The notes: generated by a model not told the origin, from the letters alone. A stretch of 64,000 bases of DNA from an uncultured Lachnospiraceae bacterium (GCA_902789735.1 CADAOZ010000014.1:1-64000), one strand, 5' to 3'. Shown: positions 34,427 to 43,605, numbered from the stretch's first letter. Made by a program: numbers and translations.

Positions 34427-34472
34427 GTACCACAGTCCTGCCCCCTGCCTCTCAGCCCGTACCCCAGTCCTG
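34409..34472. repeat. 32-bp tandem repeat (2 copies) upstream of valS
   Basis: The copies 34409-34440 and 34441-34472 differ at two positions; each contains CTCTCAGCCCGTACC and AGTCCTG. Because the first copy is an arm of the 26-bp inverted repeat, the second copy offers an alternative, slightly mismatched partner. Confidence 0.85.
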
Positions 34473-34491
34473 CCTTCCCGACTGCATTCTG

Positions 34492-34544
34492 TTGACAAAT
34501 ACCTGCTTCACCGATAAGATAATAACTTAGGCGGTTCAGCCGCC
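34492..34544 (+). promoter_or_regulatory. valS promoter and leader hairpin
   Basis: TTGACA (34492-34497), 17 nt, TAAGAT (34515-34520). Just after the expected start point GGCGG-TTCAG-CCGCC (34530-34544) forms a small 5-prime stem-loop. The ribosome site GGAGG lies before the ATG at 34580. Confidence 0.75.
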
Positions 34545-34579
34545 AAAGGGAGCAAATAAGCATCTGGAGGAACATATAC

Positions 34580-37249
34580 ATGCGCAAGGAATTAGCCAAG
34601 ACCTACGATCCCCAGGGAATCGAGGACCGTATTTATAAGAACTGGGAGGACAAAAAGTACTTCCACGCGGAAGTTGACTACAGTAAAAAGCCCTTTACGA
34701 TCGTCATCCCCCCGCCCAATATCACCGGCCAGCTCCATATGGGCCATGCTCTGGACAATACCATGCAGGATATCCTGATCCGCTTCAAGAGGATGCAGGG
34801 ATATAATGCCCTCTGGCAGCCCGGGACCGACCACGCGGCCATCGCCACCGAGGTCAAGGTCATCGACGCCCTGAAGGAACAGGGGATCGACAAGAACGAT
34901 CTGGGAAGGGAAGGCTTCCTGGAGAAGTGCTGGGACTGGCGGAAAGAATACGGCACCCGTATCGTCAACCAGCTCAAGAAGCTGGGTTCCTCCTGCGACT
35001 GGGACAGAGAGCGTTTCACCATGGATGAAGGCTGCAGCAACGCGGTGCAGGAAGTCTTTATCAAGATGCACGAGAAAGGATGGATCTACAAGGGCAGCCG
35101 CATCATCAACTGGTGCCCGGTCTGCAAGACCTCCATTTCCGACGCCGAAGTCCAGTATGAGGACCAGGCCGGCCATTTCTGGCACATCAAATATCCCCTG
35201 ATCGAAGAGGACGGCAGCATCTCGAAGACCAGGTTCCTGGAATTCGCCACCACCCGTCCCGAGACCATGCTGGGCGATACAGCGGTCGCGGTCCATCCTG
35301 AAGATGACCGTTATAAAGACGTGATCGGCCGTAAGGTATGGCTGCCCTTCGTAGACCGCCAGATCCCCATTGTGGCTGATGAATATGTAGACCGTGAATT
35401 CGGTACCGGTGTCGTTAAGATCACCCCTGCCCATGACCCCAACGACTTTGAGGTGGGCAAGCGCCATCATCTGCCTGAGATCAACATCCTGAACGACGAC
35501 GCCACCATCAACGCCAACGGCGGCAAATTCGTCGGTATGGACCGCTATGAATGCCGTAAACAGATCGTCAAAGAGCTGAATGAGATGGGCCTGCTGGTGG
35601 AGATCGAGGATTATTCCCATAACGTAGGCACCCATGACCGCTGCGGCACTACCGTCGAGCCCATGATCAAGCCCCAGTGGTTCGTCAAGATGGACGAGCT
35701 GATCAAACCCGCTGTGGAAGGCATTAAGAACGGCGATATCAAGCTGATCCCCAAACGGATGGAGAAGACCTACTTTAACTGGACCGACAACATCCGCGAC
35801 TGGTGCATCAGCCGTCAGCTCTGGTGGGGACACAGGATCCCTGCCTATACATGCGACAAGTGCGGCGAGATCACGGTTGCCCGTCAGAAACCGGAGACCT
35901 GCCCCTGCTGCGGGCATGACCATCTGACCCAGGATCCCGACACCCTGGACACCTGGTTCTCCTCCGCCCTCTGGCCTTTCTCCACCCTGGGCTGGCCGGA
36001 AAAGACAAAGGAACTGGAATATTTCTATCCGACCGATGTTCTGGTCACCGGCTATGATATTATTTTCTTCTGGGTCATCCGCATGATCTTCTCCGGTTAT
36101 GAGCAGATGGGACAGAAGCCTTTCAATACCGTCCTGTTCCACGGCCTGGTCCGTGACGCCCTGGGACGCAAGATGTCCAAGTCCCTCGGCAACGGCATTG
36201 ATCCCCTGGAGATCATCCATGAGTACGGCGCCGACGCCCTGCGCATGACCCTGATCACCGGCAATGCCCCCGGCAATGACATGCGTTTCTATAATGAAAG
36301 AGTCATCGCCAACCGTAACTTCGGCAACAAGGTATGGAACGCCAGCCGTTTCATCATGATGAACATGCCCGAAGGTCAAGAGGCAGGCCCGGACATGCCC
36401 GGAGCCCTGAACGCGGAGGACAAATGGATCCTGTCCCGCTTCAATACGGTCGTAAAGGAAGTGACCGAGAACATGGAGCGGTTCGAACTGGGCATCGCGG
36501 TCCAGAAGGTCTATGACTTTATCTGGGATGAGTTCTGCGACTGGTACATCGAGATGGTCAAACCCAGACTCTACCAGTCGGATGATCAGGCTTCCAAAGA
36601 TGCCGCCCTGTGGACCCTGCAGACGGTCCTGATTGGCAGCCTCAAGCTCCTGCATCCTTACATGCCTTTCATCACCGAGGAGATCTTCACGACCATCCAG
36701 TCCAGAGAAGAGACCATCATGCTTTCCGCATGGCCGGTATATCGTGAGGACTTTGCCTTCCCGCATGAGGAAAAGGGCATTTCCATGGTCAAGGAAGCGG
36801 TCCGCGCGGTCCGGAACATCCGTGCCGAAAGGAACGTGGCTCCTTCCAGAAAGGCCAAGATCTATGTGGTATCTGACAGTGATGAGGTCCTGGATACCTT
36901 CCGTGAGGACGAGGTCTTCTTCAAGACCCTGGCCTTCGCGTCCGATCTGGAACTGCAGAAGGATAAGGCAGGAGTTCCGGACGGATCCATCTCCGCGGTC
37001 CTTCCCGCCGAGACCCTCTATATCCCTCTGGCGGATCTGCTGGATGTCCAGGCCGAGATCGCAAGGCTGCAGAAGGAAGAGAAACGCCTGCAGGGAGAGC
37101 TGAAGCGCAGCGCCGGTATGCTCAGTAATGAGAAATTCCTGGCCAAGGCGCCCGCAGCCAAGATCGAAGCGGAAAAAGAAAAACAGAAACAGTATGAAGT
37201 GCAGATGGAAGGTGTCCGCAAGGAACTGGAACAGCTGCGCAGCATGTAA
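34580..37249 (+). CDS. valS: Valyl-tRNA synthetase
   Basis: 889 residues, normal length, charging tRNA-Val. Class I signatures are present: the HIGH-type PPPNITGQLHMGHALDN near residue 45 and KMSKS in GRKMSKSLGNGIDP near residue 530. An editing domain lies between them, a zinc-like CDKCGE...CPCCGHD insert precedes the second half, the anticodon-binding domain follows, and a C-terminal coiled coil (DVQAEIARLQKEEKRLQGELKR) ends the protein. Many Bacillota control this gene with a T-box; none was found here. folC follows after 60 nt. Confidence 0.97.
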   Translation: MRKELAKTYDPQGIEDRIYKNWEDKKYFHAEVDYSKKPFTIVIPPPNITGQLHMGHALDNTMQDILIRFKRMQGYNALWQPGTDHAAIATEVKVIDALKEQGIDKNDLGREGFLEKCWDWRKEYGTRIVNQLKKLGSSCDWDRERFTMDEGCSNAVQEVFIKMHEKGWIYKGSRIINWCPVCKTSISDAEVQYEDQAGHFWHIKYPLIEEDGSISKTRFLEFATTRPETMLGDTAVAVHPEDDRYKDVIGRKVWLPFVDRQIPIVADEYVDREFGTGVVKITPAHDPNDFEVGKRHHLPEINILNDDATINANGGKFVGMDRYECRKQIVKELNEMGLLVEIEDYSHNVGTHDRCGTTVEPMIKPQWFVKMDELIKPAVEGIKNGDIKLIPKRMEKTYFNWTDNIRDWCISRQLWWGHRIPAYTCDKCGEITVARQKPETCPCCGHDHLTQDPDTLDTWFSSALWPFSTLGWPEKTKELEYFYPTDVLVTGYDIIFFWVIRMIFSGYEQMGQKPFNTVLFHGLVRDALGRKMSKSLGNGIDPLEIIHEYGADALRMTLITGNAPGNDMRFYNERVIANRNFGNKVWNASRFIMMNMPEGQEAGPDMPGALNAEDKWILSRFNTVVKEVTENMERFELGIAVQKVYDFIWDEFCDWYIEMVKPRLYQSDDQASKDAALWTLQTVLIGSLKLLHPYMPFITEEIFTTIQSREETIMLSAWPVYREDFAFPHEEKGISMVKEAVRAVRNIRAERNVAPSRKAKIYVVSDSDEVLDTFREDEVFFKTLAFASDLELQKDKAGVPDGSISAVLPAETLYIPLADLLDVQAEIARLQKEEKRLQGELKRSAGMLSNEKFLAKAPAAKIEAEKEKQKQYEVQMEGVRKELEQLRSM

Positions 37250-37309
37250 GCGTTACAGGCCCGGCTCCTTGCGGAACCGGGCCCTGCTATTCACACAGGA
37301 GCGTCAGCC

Positions 37310-38677
37310 ATGAGCCGAGAGGACAGGAATGAGATGCTGCAGGCCCGCATGCGGGAAGCAGAGGAATATATAGAAGACATGCCCCGTTTTTCATCCAAGA
37401 ACACGCCCGAGGTCACCAAGGCCTATCTGCGGCTGCTGGGAGAACCCGACCGGGATATGAAGATCATTCATGTGGCCGGGACCAACGGCAAGGGCAGCGT
37501 ATGCAATTATCTGGAATCCATCTGCCTGGCGGCCGGTTATTCCACGGGACTTTTCATTTCTCCCCATCTGTCGGATATCCGGGAACGCCTGCGCCTGAAC
37601 GGGCAGATGATTCCGGAGGAGGCTTTTATCGAAGTCTTTGACAGGATCCGGGACCTGGCCGGCCGGGAGGGTCTGCCCCATCCCTCCTATTTTGAATTTT
37701 TCTTTCTGATGATGATGGCCTGGATGGGAGAGGAGAAACCGGATCTGGTCATTCTGGAAACGGGAGTGGGCGGCCGTCTGGACGCGACCAACACGGTCCG
37801 GGAAAAACTGCTGACGGTCATCACCCGGATCGGCCTGGACCACACGGACTATCTGGGAGAAACGCTGGAAGCGGTCGCCGGCGAAAAGGCCGGGATCCTG
37901 CGGCGGGATGTGCCCCTTGTCTGTCTGGATACCCCCGAACCGGCTTATCAGGCCATTCTGGAGGCGGCCCGGCAGGCAGGCGCCCCGGTCACGGCCCTGG
38001 GGGAAGACAACTGGCGGGATACCAAACTTATTGAGAATCTGATTGATTTTTCATTTCGATATGGATATCATTGTACTGTATGCGCAGAAGAAGGAGTCTG
38101 TATACACGCCAGACTCCGGGGAACGGGCCTCTATCAGAGAGAGAACGCCTCCCTCGCCGCGGCGGCGGCCCTTCTGCTGGCAGACCGGGGTCTGGAAATC
38201 ACGCCGGATCAGATCCGCCGGGGACTGGAGCAGGCTTTCTGGGCCGGCCGCATGGAAGAGAAGCGGCCCGGTCTCTGGCTGGACGGAGCTCACAACCCGG
38301 ATGGGATCCGGGCCTTTCTGGAGACCGTCCGCGCCATGGAACTGCCCGGCGGGGCGTCCAGGCATCTGCTGTTCTCCGCTGTCAGGGACAAGCGGTACGG
38401 ACAGATGCTGGGGATGCTGGCAGCTTCGGGCCTGTTCCGGACGGTCCTGGCAGTCCCCATGTCCAATTACCGGTCCGTGACGCTGGATGAGATGAAACAG
38501 GCAGTGGAGGAAACGATCCGGGAACTGCCCGCGGACAGGCGGCCCCTCTACCGGGTCATGGACAGCGTGGAGGAAGCCCTGACGCAGATGATCCGGCAGA
38601 AAAAGCCCGGAGACCTCTGCTTTGTATGCGGCTCACTGTATCTTGTTGGAATTGTTGAAGACCTTACCGTCATCTGA
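37310..38677 (+). CDS. folC: Folylpolyglutamate synthase / dihydrofolate synthase
   Basis: 455 residues of the Mur-ligase-like FolC family that adds glutamate to folates. Motifs are the P-loop HVAGTNGKGSVCNYLES, FISPHLSDIRERLRLNG, VILETGVGGRLDATN and LDGAHNPDGI. There is an N-terminal extension of ~25 residues before the family core. The valS-folC order is common in Bacillota. The following MBOAT gene starts 21 nt after its stop. Confidence 0.93.
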   Translation: MSREDRNEMLQARMREAEEYIEDMPRFSSKNTPEVTKAYLRLLGEPDRDMKIIHVAGTNGKGSVCNYLESICLAAGYSTGLFISPHLSDIRERLRLNGQMIPEEAFIEVFDRIRDLAGREGLPHPSYFEFFFLMMMAWMGEEKPDLVILETGVGGRLDATNTVREKLLTVITRIGLDHTDYLGETLEAVAGEKAGILRRDVPLVCLDTPEPAYQAILEAARQAGAPVTALGEDNWRDTKLIENLIDFSFRYGYHCTVCAEEGVCIHARLRGTGLYQRENASLAAAAALLLADRGLEITPDQIRRGLEQAFWAGRMEEKRPGLWLDGAHNPDGIRAFLETVRAMELPGGASRHLLFSAVRDKRYGQMLGMLAASGLFRTVLAVPMSNYRSVTLDEMKQAVEETIRELPADRRPLYRVMDSVEEALTQMIRQKKPGDLCFVCGSLYLVGIVEDLTVI

Positions 38678-38698
38678 ACAGGGAAGGATTGTAACGAA

Positions 38699-40069
38699 AT
38701 GGTAGTGTTTTCCAGTGTGGAATTCATATTCCGGTTCATGCCGGTCTTTATGATCATATATTGGATCGTGCCGGGCGCGGCCAAAAAGTATATCCTGTTC
38801 GCAGGCAGTATACTTTTTTACGCGGTCGGGTCAGGATGGTTCGCCCTGCTCCTGCTGGGCGCGACGGTCTTTAATTTCCTGCTGGGCAACTGGATCTATA
38901 TGAAGCCCGGACGCAGGATCAGGCCGGCCAGGGCCGCCCAGCGCAAAAAATATCTGCGGATCGCAGTGGGGACGGATGTATTTCTCCTGGTCCTCTGCAA
39001 GTTCCTGGCGCTGAAGGTGAACGCCGCCCTGCTGCCCCTGGGCATGAGTTTCTACATCTTTAAGATGATTTCCTTCCAGGCGGATATCTATACGGGGAAG
39101 ATTGAGGTGCGGCCCGGCTTTATCAATACGGCCGTCTATTTCTCCATGTTCCCCCAGGTCACCCAGGGCCCGATCATGCGTTATGGCGAAGGAAACTTTG
39201 AACAGGAACGCAGGATCACCCTGCGGGCCGTAGAAGACGGCATGGTCTTTTTCGTGATCGGTCTGGGCATGAAAGTGCTTCTGGCCGACCGGATCGGGAT
39301 CCTGTGGAATGAACTGACCAAGATCGGCTATGAGAGCATCTCCACCCCGCTGGCCTGGCTGGGTGCCTATGCCTATTCCTTCCAGCTGTATTTTGATTTC
39401 TGGGGCTATTCCCTGATGGCCGGCGGGCTTGCCATGATGCTGGGCTTCCCCCTGATCCGCAACTTCACCCATCCTTACGCGGCTGCGGGCGTTTCTGATT
39501 TTTACCGCAGATGGCACGCTACACTGGGCAGCTGGTTCCGGGATTATGTCTATATTCCTCTGGGCGGCAGCCGGGAAGGCGTCTTCAAGACCATCCGCAA
39601 CCTGCTGGCTGTCTGGCTTCTGACCGGCTTCTGGCATGGCGGCAGCCTCAATTTCATCATCTGGGGCGCGGTCCTTGGCCTGATCATCATCTGGGAGAAG
39701 TATCCGGCCAGAATGCTGCTGGAGCGGGTCTCCCTGCTGGGGCATCTGCATACGATCATTCTGATCCCCCTGACCTGGGTCATCTTTGCGGTGACCAATC
39801 TGCAGGAACTGGAGATCTATTTCAGCCGTCTGTTCCCCTTCTTCAGCCAGGGGGTCGCGGTATGGAAGGGTGATATCTTTAAATATCTGGGCATTTACTG
39901 GCCCTATCTGCTGGCATCTGTCATTCTGTGTGTGCCGGCTGCCTATAATCTGGTGGTCATGAACCGCAGACATCCGGCTGTGATCGCCCTGCTGACAGGC
40001 ATTTTCTGGTGGAGCATCTATATGCTGGTCAATAATGCCGGCAATACCTTTATGTACTTTACATTCTGA
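38699..40069 (+). CDS. MBOAT-family O-acyltransferase (AlgI-like)
   Basis: 456 residues, polytopic membrane protein of the membrane-bound O-acyltransferase family. The catalytic histidine is His313 in LTGFWHGGSLNFIIWG, preceded by the conserved FYRRWHATLGSWFRDYVYIPLGG block. AlgI/PatA/DltB-like members move acetyl groups across the membrane to a partner that modifies extracellular polysaccharide or teichoic acid. The next gene encodes an extracytoplasmic SGNH domain protein, the expected partner. The AlgI-type block makes polysaccharide O-acetylation the most likely role, but the polymer is unknown. Confidence 0.92.
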   Translation: MVVFSSVEFIFRFMPVFMIIYWIVPGAAKKYILFAGSILFYAVGSGWFALLLLGATVFNFLLGNWIYMKPGRRIRPARAAQRKKYLRIAVGTDVFLLVLCKFLALKVNAALLPLGMSFYIFKMISFQADIYTGKIEVRPGFINTAVYFSMFPQVTQGPIMRYGEGNFEQERRITLRAVEDGMVFFVIGLGMKVLLADRIGILWNELTKIGYESISTPLAWLGAYAYSFQLYFDFWGYSLMAGGLAMMLGFPLIRNFTHPYAAAGVSDFYRRWHATLGSWFRDYVYIPLGGSREGVFKTIRNLLAVWLLTGFWHGGSLNFIIWGAVLGLIIIWEKYPARMLLERVSLLGHLHTIILIPLTWVIFAVTNLQELEIYFSRLFPFFSQGVAVWKGDIFKYLGIYWPYLLASVILCVPAAYNLVVMNRRHPAVIALLTGIFWWSIYMLVNNAGNTFMYFTF

Positions 40070-40124
40070 TCATTGATCTGTATTACACACTGACCGGGCC
40101 GGGACGTCCGGGAGGAAGGGAATC

Positions 40125-41519
40125 TTGCAAAAAATACTGGATTTTATCAGACAAATACCGCTGGTCGCTGTACTGACGGTCACAGGCCTGCTCCTGACGG
40201 GGATCGCCCTGGTCTGCAAGGATACTGCCTACGCGGACTATGAGACCGAGTCTTTCTCCAGGCCCTTCCTGACTATCGTAATGGAAGGGATCCATGACGG
40301 CGTTTATCCCTGGTCCGGCGGCGGAAACGGAGATCCGGCTGCCGAAGCCGGCAGTACGGCAGAGGCTGTGGCAGCCGCTGAAAAGGCCCCGGAATCCGCG
40401 GAAGAAAACGGCGGACAGGAGGCCCCGGAAGAAACGGAAGAGAAGGAAAACGCGGAGGAAACGAAATCCGCGGACGAAGAGAAAAAGGACGAGGAGGCCG
40501 TTCCTGAAGAGAAGGCAGACGAAGAGGACGCCTCTGAAGAGAAGAAGGAAGAAGAGAAAACCTCTGAGGAAGAGGACGGCAAAGAAGAAGCGGAAGAGGG
40601 AAAAAAGGATCCGGAGACAGAAGAGAAAGGCAAACGGGAGAAGACCGACGCGGAGAAGCGGATCGAGGAAGCCGCCCGGCAGGCGGAAGCCAAAGACGCT
40701 CTGATCGAGGAAGTCGAGGCCCAGGTCACAGCGGTGGAAGATTCCGAAACAGCTCCTCTGGACAAGCCGCTGGATCCGCTGCCCGAAAATGTCTGTAATA
40801 AAGTGGTCGGCGCCAAGGATTACGGCAATGCGGACTCTTACTTTATGTCGCCCGACGATACCCTGTATAACACGGATACAGAGGGCATGTTCGCCCGTGG
40901 CGAAGTGACCTATACGCTGGGGGAAACGGATGATTCTTATTTTGAGGACGCCCTTTTCATCGGCGATTCCAGAACCAGCGGCCTGGCTGAATACGGCAAT
41001 ATGATGGATCATACCAGCTTTATGTCCCGTGAATCGGCCTCGATCTACGCCCTGTTCTCTTCGAAAATGGATTTCCGGGAGCCCGGCAGCGACGTCAGGG
41101 AGACGGACCTCTACGATGTGCTCTCCGCCAGACAGTACGGGAAGATCTATCTGTCTGTCGGTGTCAATGAGCTGGGCATCGGCAATACCTACGGGTATTA
41201 TGATCTCTACCGGAGGGCCCTGATCAAGATCCGGGTCATGCAGCCGGAGGCGATCATTTATATTCAGGGCAGCATGCATGTTTCCGAGGCGGTCACCAAA
41301 AAGGACAAGGTGACCAACAATACCATCATCGTCCAGCGCAACAAAGCCATCGCCACCCTGGCCAACGGCTATAATATCTTCTATATTGATATGAATACCG
41401 CAGTATGCGACAAAAACGGCAACCTGATCGCGGACTACTCCGGCGACGGCGTCCACCTGAAGGCTTCCAAGTATGAACTCTGGCATGAGTCCCTGCTGCA
41501 GAATGCGGTTTCCCGATAA
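40125..41519 (+). CDS. Membrane-anchored SGNH hydrolase-fold protein, MBOAT partner
   Basis: 464 residues from a TTG start at 40125, supported by GGAGGAAGG 6-8 nt upstream. One N-terminal membrane segment (VAVLTVTGLLLTGIALV) is followed by a ~160-residue Glu/Lys/Ala-rich linker, then an SGNH domain with Ser282 (IGDSRTSG), the GVNE block and Asp441/His444 (DGVHL). These form the Ser-His-Asp site of acetyl transfer or hydrolysis. The long charged linker would hold the domain away from the membrane, within the wall. Adjacent to the MBOAT gene, it probably completes an O-acetylation system, analogous to AlgI with AlgJ/AlgX. Confidence 0.87.
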   Translation: MQKILDFIRQIPLVAVLTVTGLLLTGIALVCKDTAYADYETESFSRPFLTIVMEGIHDGVYPWSGGGNGDPAAEAGSTAEAVAAAEKAPESAEENGGQEAPEETEEKENAEETKSADEEKKDEEAVPEEKADEEDASEEKKEEEKTSEEEDGKEEAEEGKKDPETEEKGKREKTDAEKRIEEAARQAEAKDALIEEVEAQVTAVEDSETAPLDKPLDPLPENVCNKVVGAKDYGNADSYFMSPDDTLYNTDTEGMFARGEVTYTLGETDDSYFEDALFIGDSRTSGLAEYGNMMDHTSFMSRESASIYALFSSKMDFREPGSDVRETDLYDVLSARQYGKIYLSVGVNELGIGNTYGYYDLYRRALIKIRVMQPEAIIYIQGSMHVSEAVTKKDKVTNNTIIVQRNKAIATLANGYNIFYIDMNTAVCDKNGNLIADYSGDGVHLKASKYELWHESLLQNAVSR

Positions 41520-41566
41520 GGGACCGGTGCTTCCGGTATTCCCGGGACGGAAAAGGACAGGCATCC

Positions 41567-41809
41567 ATGAGAGAAATCGTTTTTAAAATGGAACGGGAAG
41601 GACTGCTGGAGACCGGACAGCGGGTGACCGTAACGGAAGGCGTCCTGCCCAGCAATTATTACTATACGATCGACCCTTCTCTGGCCATGAGCGGCAATAT
41701 CCCCTTTAACCGGCGCCTTATGGCCCGGGAGGGTATCGTGACCGAAATTGAACATAACGCCAGAGGCTTTTACGTTCACGTGCAGTTTGACGAAGAAGCC
41801 CCTTCGTGA
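41567..41809 (+). CDS. Small protein of unknown function
   Basis: 80 residues, soluble, with a beta-rich look: EREGLLETGQRVTVTEGVLPSN, then IVTEIEHNARGFYVHVQFDEE at the C-terminus, suggestive of a small barrel. Starts at an ATG preceded by AAAAGGA. I recognise no family. It follows the SGNH gene by 47 nt and precedes a stretch of degenerate repeats. Confidence 0.6.
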   Translation: MREIVFKMEREGLLETGQRVTVTEGVLPSNYYYTIDPSLAMSGNIPFNRRLMAREGIVTEIEHNARGFYVHVQFDEEAPS

Positions 41810-41844
41810 TAAAACAGTATTGGGATAGCAAGACCGGAAATATT

Positions 41845-41912
41845 GTTTTGTAAAACAGTATTTTTGGATACCGTTTCGCAAAAGGCCTGTTTCATAAAGC
41901 AGTTTTTTTGTG
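41845..41912. repeat. Degenerate ~22-nt repeats before the RidA gene
   Basis: GTTTTGTAAAACAGTATTTT and GTTTCATAAAGCAGTTTTTT, about 44 nt apart, agree at about 18 of 22 positions, with a weaker unit (GTTTCGCAAAAGGCC) between. An earlier TAAAACAGTATTGGG at ~41810 may be a fourth relic. Confidence 0.4.
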
Positions 41913-41957
41913 AACAGCATTTATGTAAGGTGTTTTTCATATCAGGAGGGTTACAAC

Positions 41958-42566
41958 ATGTCAAAGAAGGACAAAGAACGCAAGGACGCGGAAAAGAAGC
42001 AGAAGAAGGAAGCAAAGAAGGACAAGGCGGAAAAAGCCCTGAAAGCTGTAAAGGAGAAAGCGGCAGAGAAAAAGGCAGTCCTGGACGATCTTCTGGGCGA
42101 GATCCCTACAGTCCATACGGATGAGCTGCAGAAATACGCTGAAAAGCATGAAAAGATGGCGGAATCCGATGACAAGGCGGAAGATGAGATCCTGACAACT
42201 GTCTCCACGGAGAAGGCGCCTGCTGCCATCGGCCCTTATTCCCAGGCTGTGATCGCCGGCGATTTCCTGTTCGCTTCCGGTCAGATCCCGATCAATCCCA
42301 AGACCGGCGAGATCGACGGAGAGGATATTCAGACCCAGGCAAGGCGGGTCATGAAGAACATCGGCAAGATTCTGAAAAAAGCAGGCACCTCCTATGACCA
42401 TGTGGTCAAGACCACCTGCTTCCTGGCGGACCTGGCTGATTTTGCCGCCTTTAATGAAGTATATGGCGAGTATTTTACCGAAAAGCCCGCCAGAAGCTGC
42501 GTTGCTGTCAAACAGATCCCCAAGGGCGTTCTGTGTGAAGTAGAAGTGATCGCGTATCTGAAGTAA
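41958..42566 (+). CDS. ridA: RidA/YjgF-family protein with lysine-rich N-terminal extension
   Basis: 202 residues from the start at 41958 (AGGAGGG 8 nt upstream). The C-terminal ~125 residues are a complete RidA domain: EKAPAAIGPYSQAVIAGDFLFASGQIP at its start and the catalytic arginine in KPARSCVAVKQIPKG, followed by VEVIAYL. RidA deaminates reactive imines such as 2-aminoacrylate. The first ~75 residues are an added, strongly charged Lys/Glu/Ala helical segment (KKDKERKDAEKKQKKEAKK...). RidA proteins are normally ~125 residues, so this extension is unusual and could bind nucleic acid or form a coiled coil. Confidence 0.88.
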   Translation: MSKKDKERKDAEKKQKKEAKKDKAEKALKAVKEKAAEKKAVLDDLLGEIPTVHTDELQKYAEKHEKMAESDDKAEDEILTTVSTEKAPAAIGPYSQAVIAGDFLFASGQIPINPKTGEIDGEDIQTQARRVMKNIGKILKKAGTSYDHVVKTTCFLADLADFAAFNEVYGEYFTEKPARSCVAVKQIPKGVLCEVEVIAYLK

Positions 42567-42666
42567 GACCGCGTTCCGATAGGACCAAAACGAAATATCA
42601 GAATATAGCTTATAATAAAACTGTATTTCGATTTATTGTTGTATTTCAAATAAAACATGAGTTCAT

Positions 42667-42700
42667 GACCGCCGACGGGTGTTCTGCGCCGGCGGTCTTT
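42667..42700 (+). terminator. Probable terminator of the RidA gene
   Basis: GACCGCCG pairs with CGGCGGTC, followed by TTT. It lies ~100 nt past the RidA stop and just before the DMT exporter start. Confidence 0.6.
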
Positions 42701-42738
42701 CATGTTCTGAAGTTATGAACAGAGAGTGGAGAACTGCC

Positions 42739-43605
42739 ATGAGACTGCCCGCCAAAAACGCCATACTCCTTTTTCTGGCTGCTCTGATCTGGGGGACCGC
42801 TTTTGTGGCCCAGAGTGTGGGCATGGATTATGTGGGCCCCTTTACTTTCAATGCCTGCCGTTATGTGATCGGGTCCGCTGTCCTGTTCCCTCTGATCCTC
42901 CTGCGCAAAAGGCGGACCGGGGGTACACTTATTTCCCGGGATGATCTGCGGGCCGGCATGGCCTGCGGCTTTTTTCTGGCGGTGGCTTCCAACCTGCAGC
43001 AGGCCGGGATTATGACCACGGACGTGGGCAAGGCCGGTTTCCTGACGGCCATGTATATCGTGATCGTGCCCGTCCTCCATTTCTTTCTGACCCGCAGGTC
43101 CAGCCTGCGCCTGTGGATCTCGGCGGCCATCGCCGCGGCAGGCCTGTATTTTCTCAGCATCAGCGGCAGCTGGACCCTGGAGACGGGCGACATCCTGCTG
43201 ATTCTGTGCGCCTTCGTGTTCTCACTTCATATTCTGTGTATCGATCATTTCAGCGGGACCAGCGACGGGGTCACAGTCTCCTGCCTGCAGTTCCTGACGG
43301 CAGCTGTCCTGTCCTGGGCGGGCGCCCTGCTGACCGAGACCGTCCTGTGGGACACCATCCGGCAGGCGGGCCCGGCCATTCTCTATGCCGGCGTCTTTTC
43401 CTGCGGCGTGGCCTATACCCTGCAGATCATAGGACAGAAAGGGGCGGACCCGGGTCCGGCTTCCCTGATCCTGTCTCTGGAGTCCGTCGTATCGGTCGCT
43501 GCCGGCTTTCTTTTCCTGGGACAGGCCCTGACGGCCAGGGAACTGCTGGGCTGCGCCCTGATGTTCACCGCCATTGTGCTGGTGCAGCTTCCTGAAAAAA
43601 AATAA
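42739..43605 (+). CDS. DMT-superfamily transporter (EamA)
   Basis: 288 residues with ten hydrophobic segments in two EamA halves; AALIWGTAFVAQSVGMDYVGPFTFNACRY is the typical first-half signature and the second half ends with LESVVSVAAGFLFLGQALTARELLGCALM. Such proteins export amino acids or metabolites; the substrate is unknown. The start at 42739 follows GTGGAG; an in-frame ATG at 42715 has no ribosome site. Confidence 0.87.
   Translation: MRLPAKNAILLFLAALIWGTAFVAQSVGMDYVGPFTFNACRYVIGSAVLFPLILLRKRRTGGTLISRDDLRAGMACGFFLAVASNLQQAGIMTTDVGKAGFLTAMYIVIVPVLHFFLTRRSSLRLWISAAIAAAGLYFLSISGSWTLETGDILLILCAFVFSLHILCIDHFSGTSDGVTVSCLQFLTAAVLSWAGALLTETVLWDTIRQAGPAILYAGVFSCGVAYTLQIIGQKGADPGPASLILSLESVVSVAAGFLFLGQALTARELLGCALMFTAIVLVQLPEKK

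Larger units (their letters stand above)
34119..34579. other. Repeat-rich divergent region before valS
   Basis: No gene is supported. It carries repeat locus 3, a long inverted repeat, a 32-bp tandem repeat, the valS promoter and a short leader hairpin. No T-box (AGGGTGG-type) sequence is present. Confidence 0.8.

Noticed and set aside
34430-34579. T-box leader for valS
   Set aside because: No AGGGTGG-type T-box sequence or specifier stem could be found; only a simple promoter and a 5-bp stem precede the gene.
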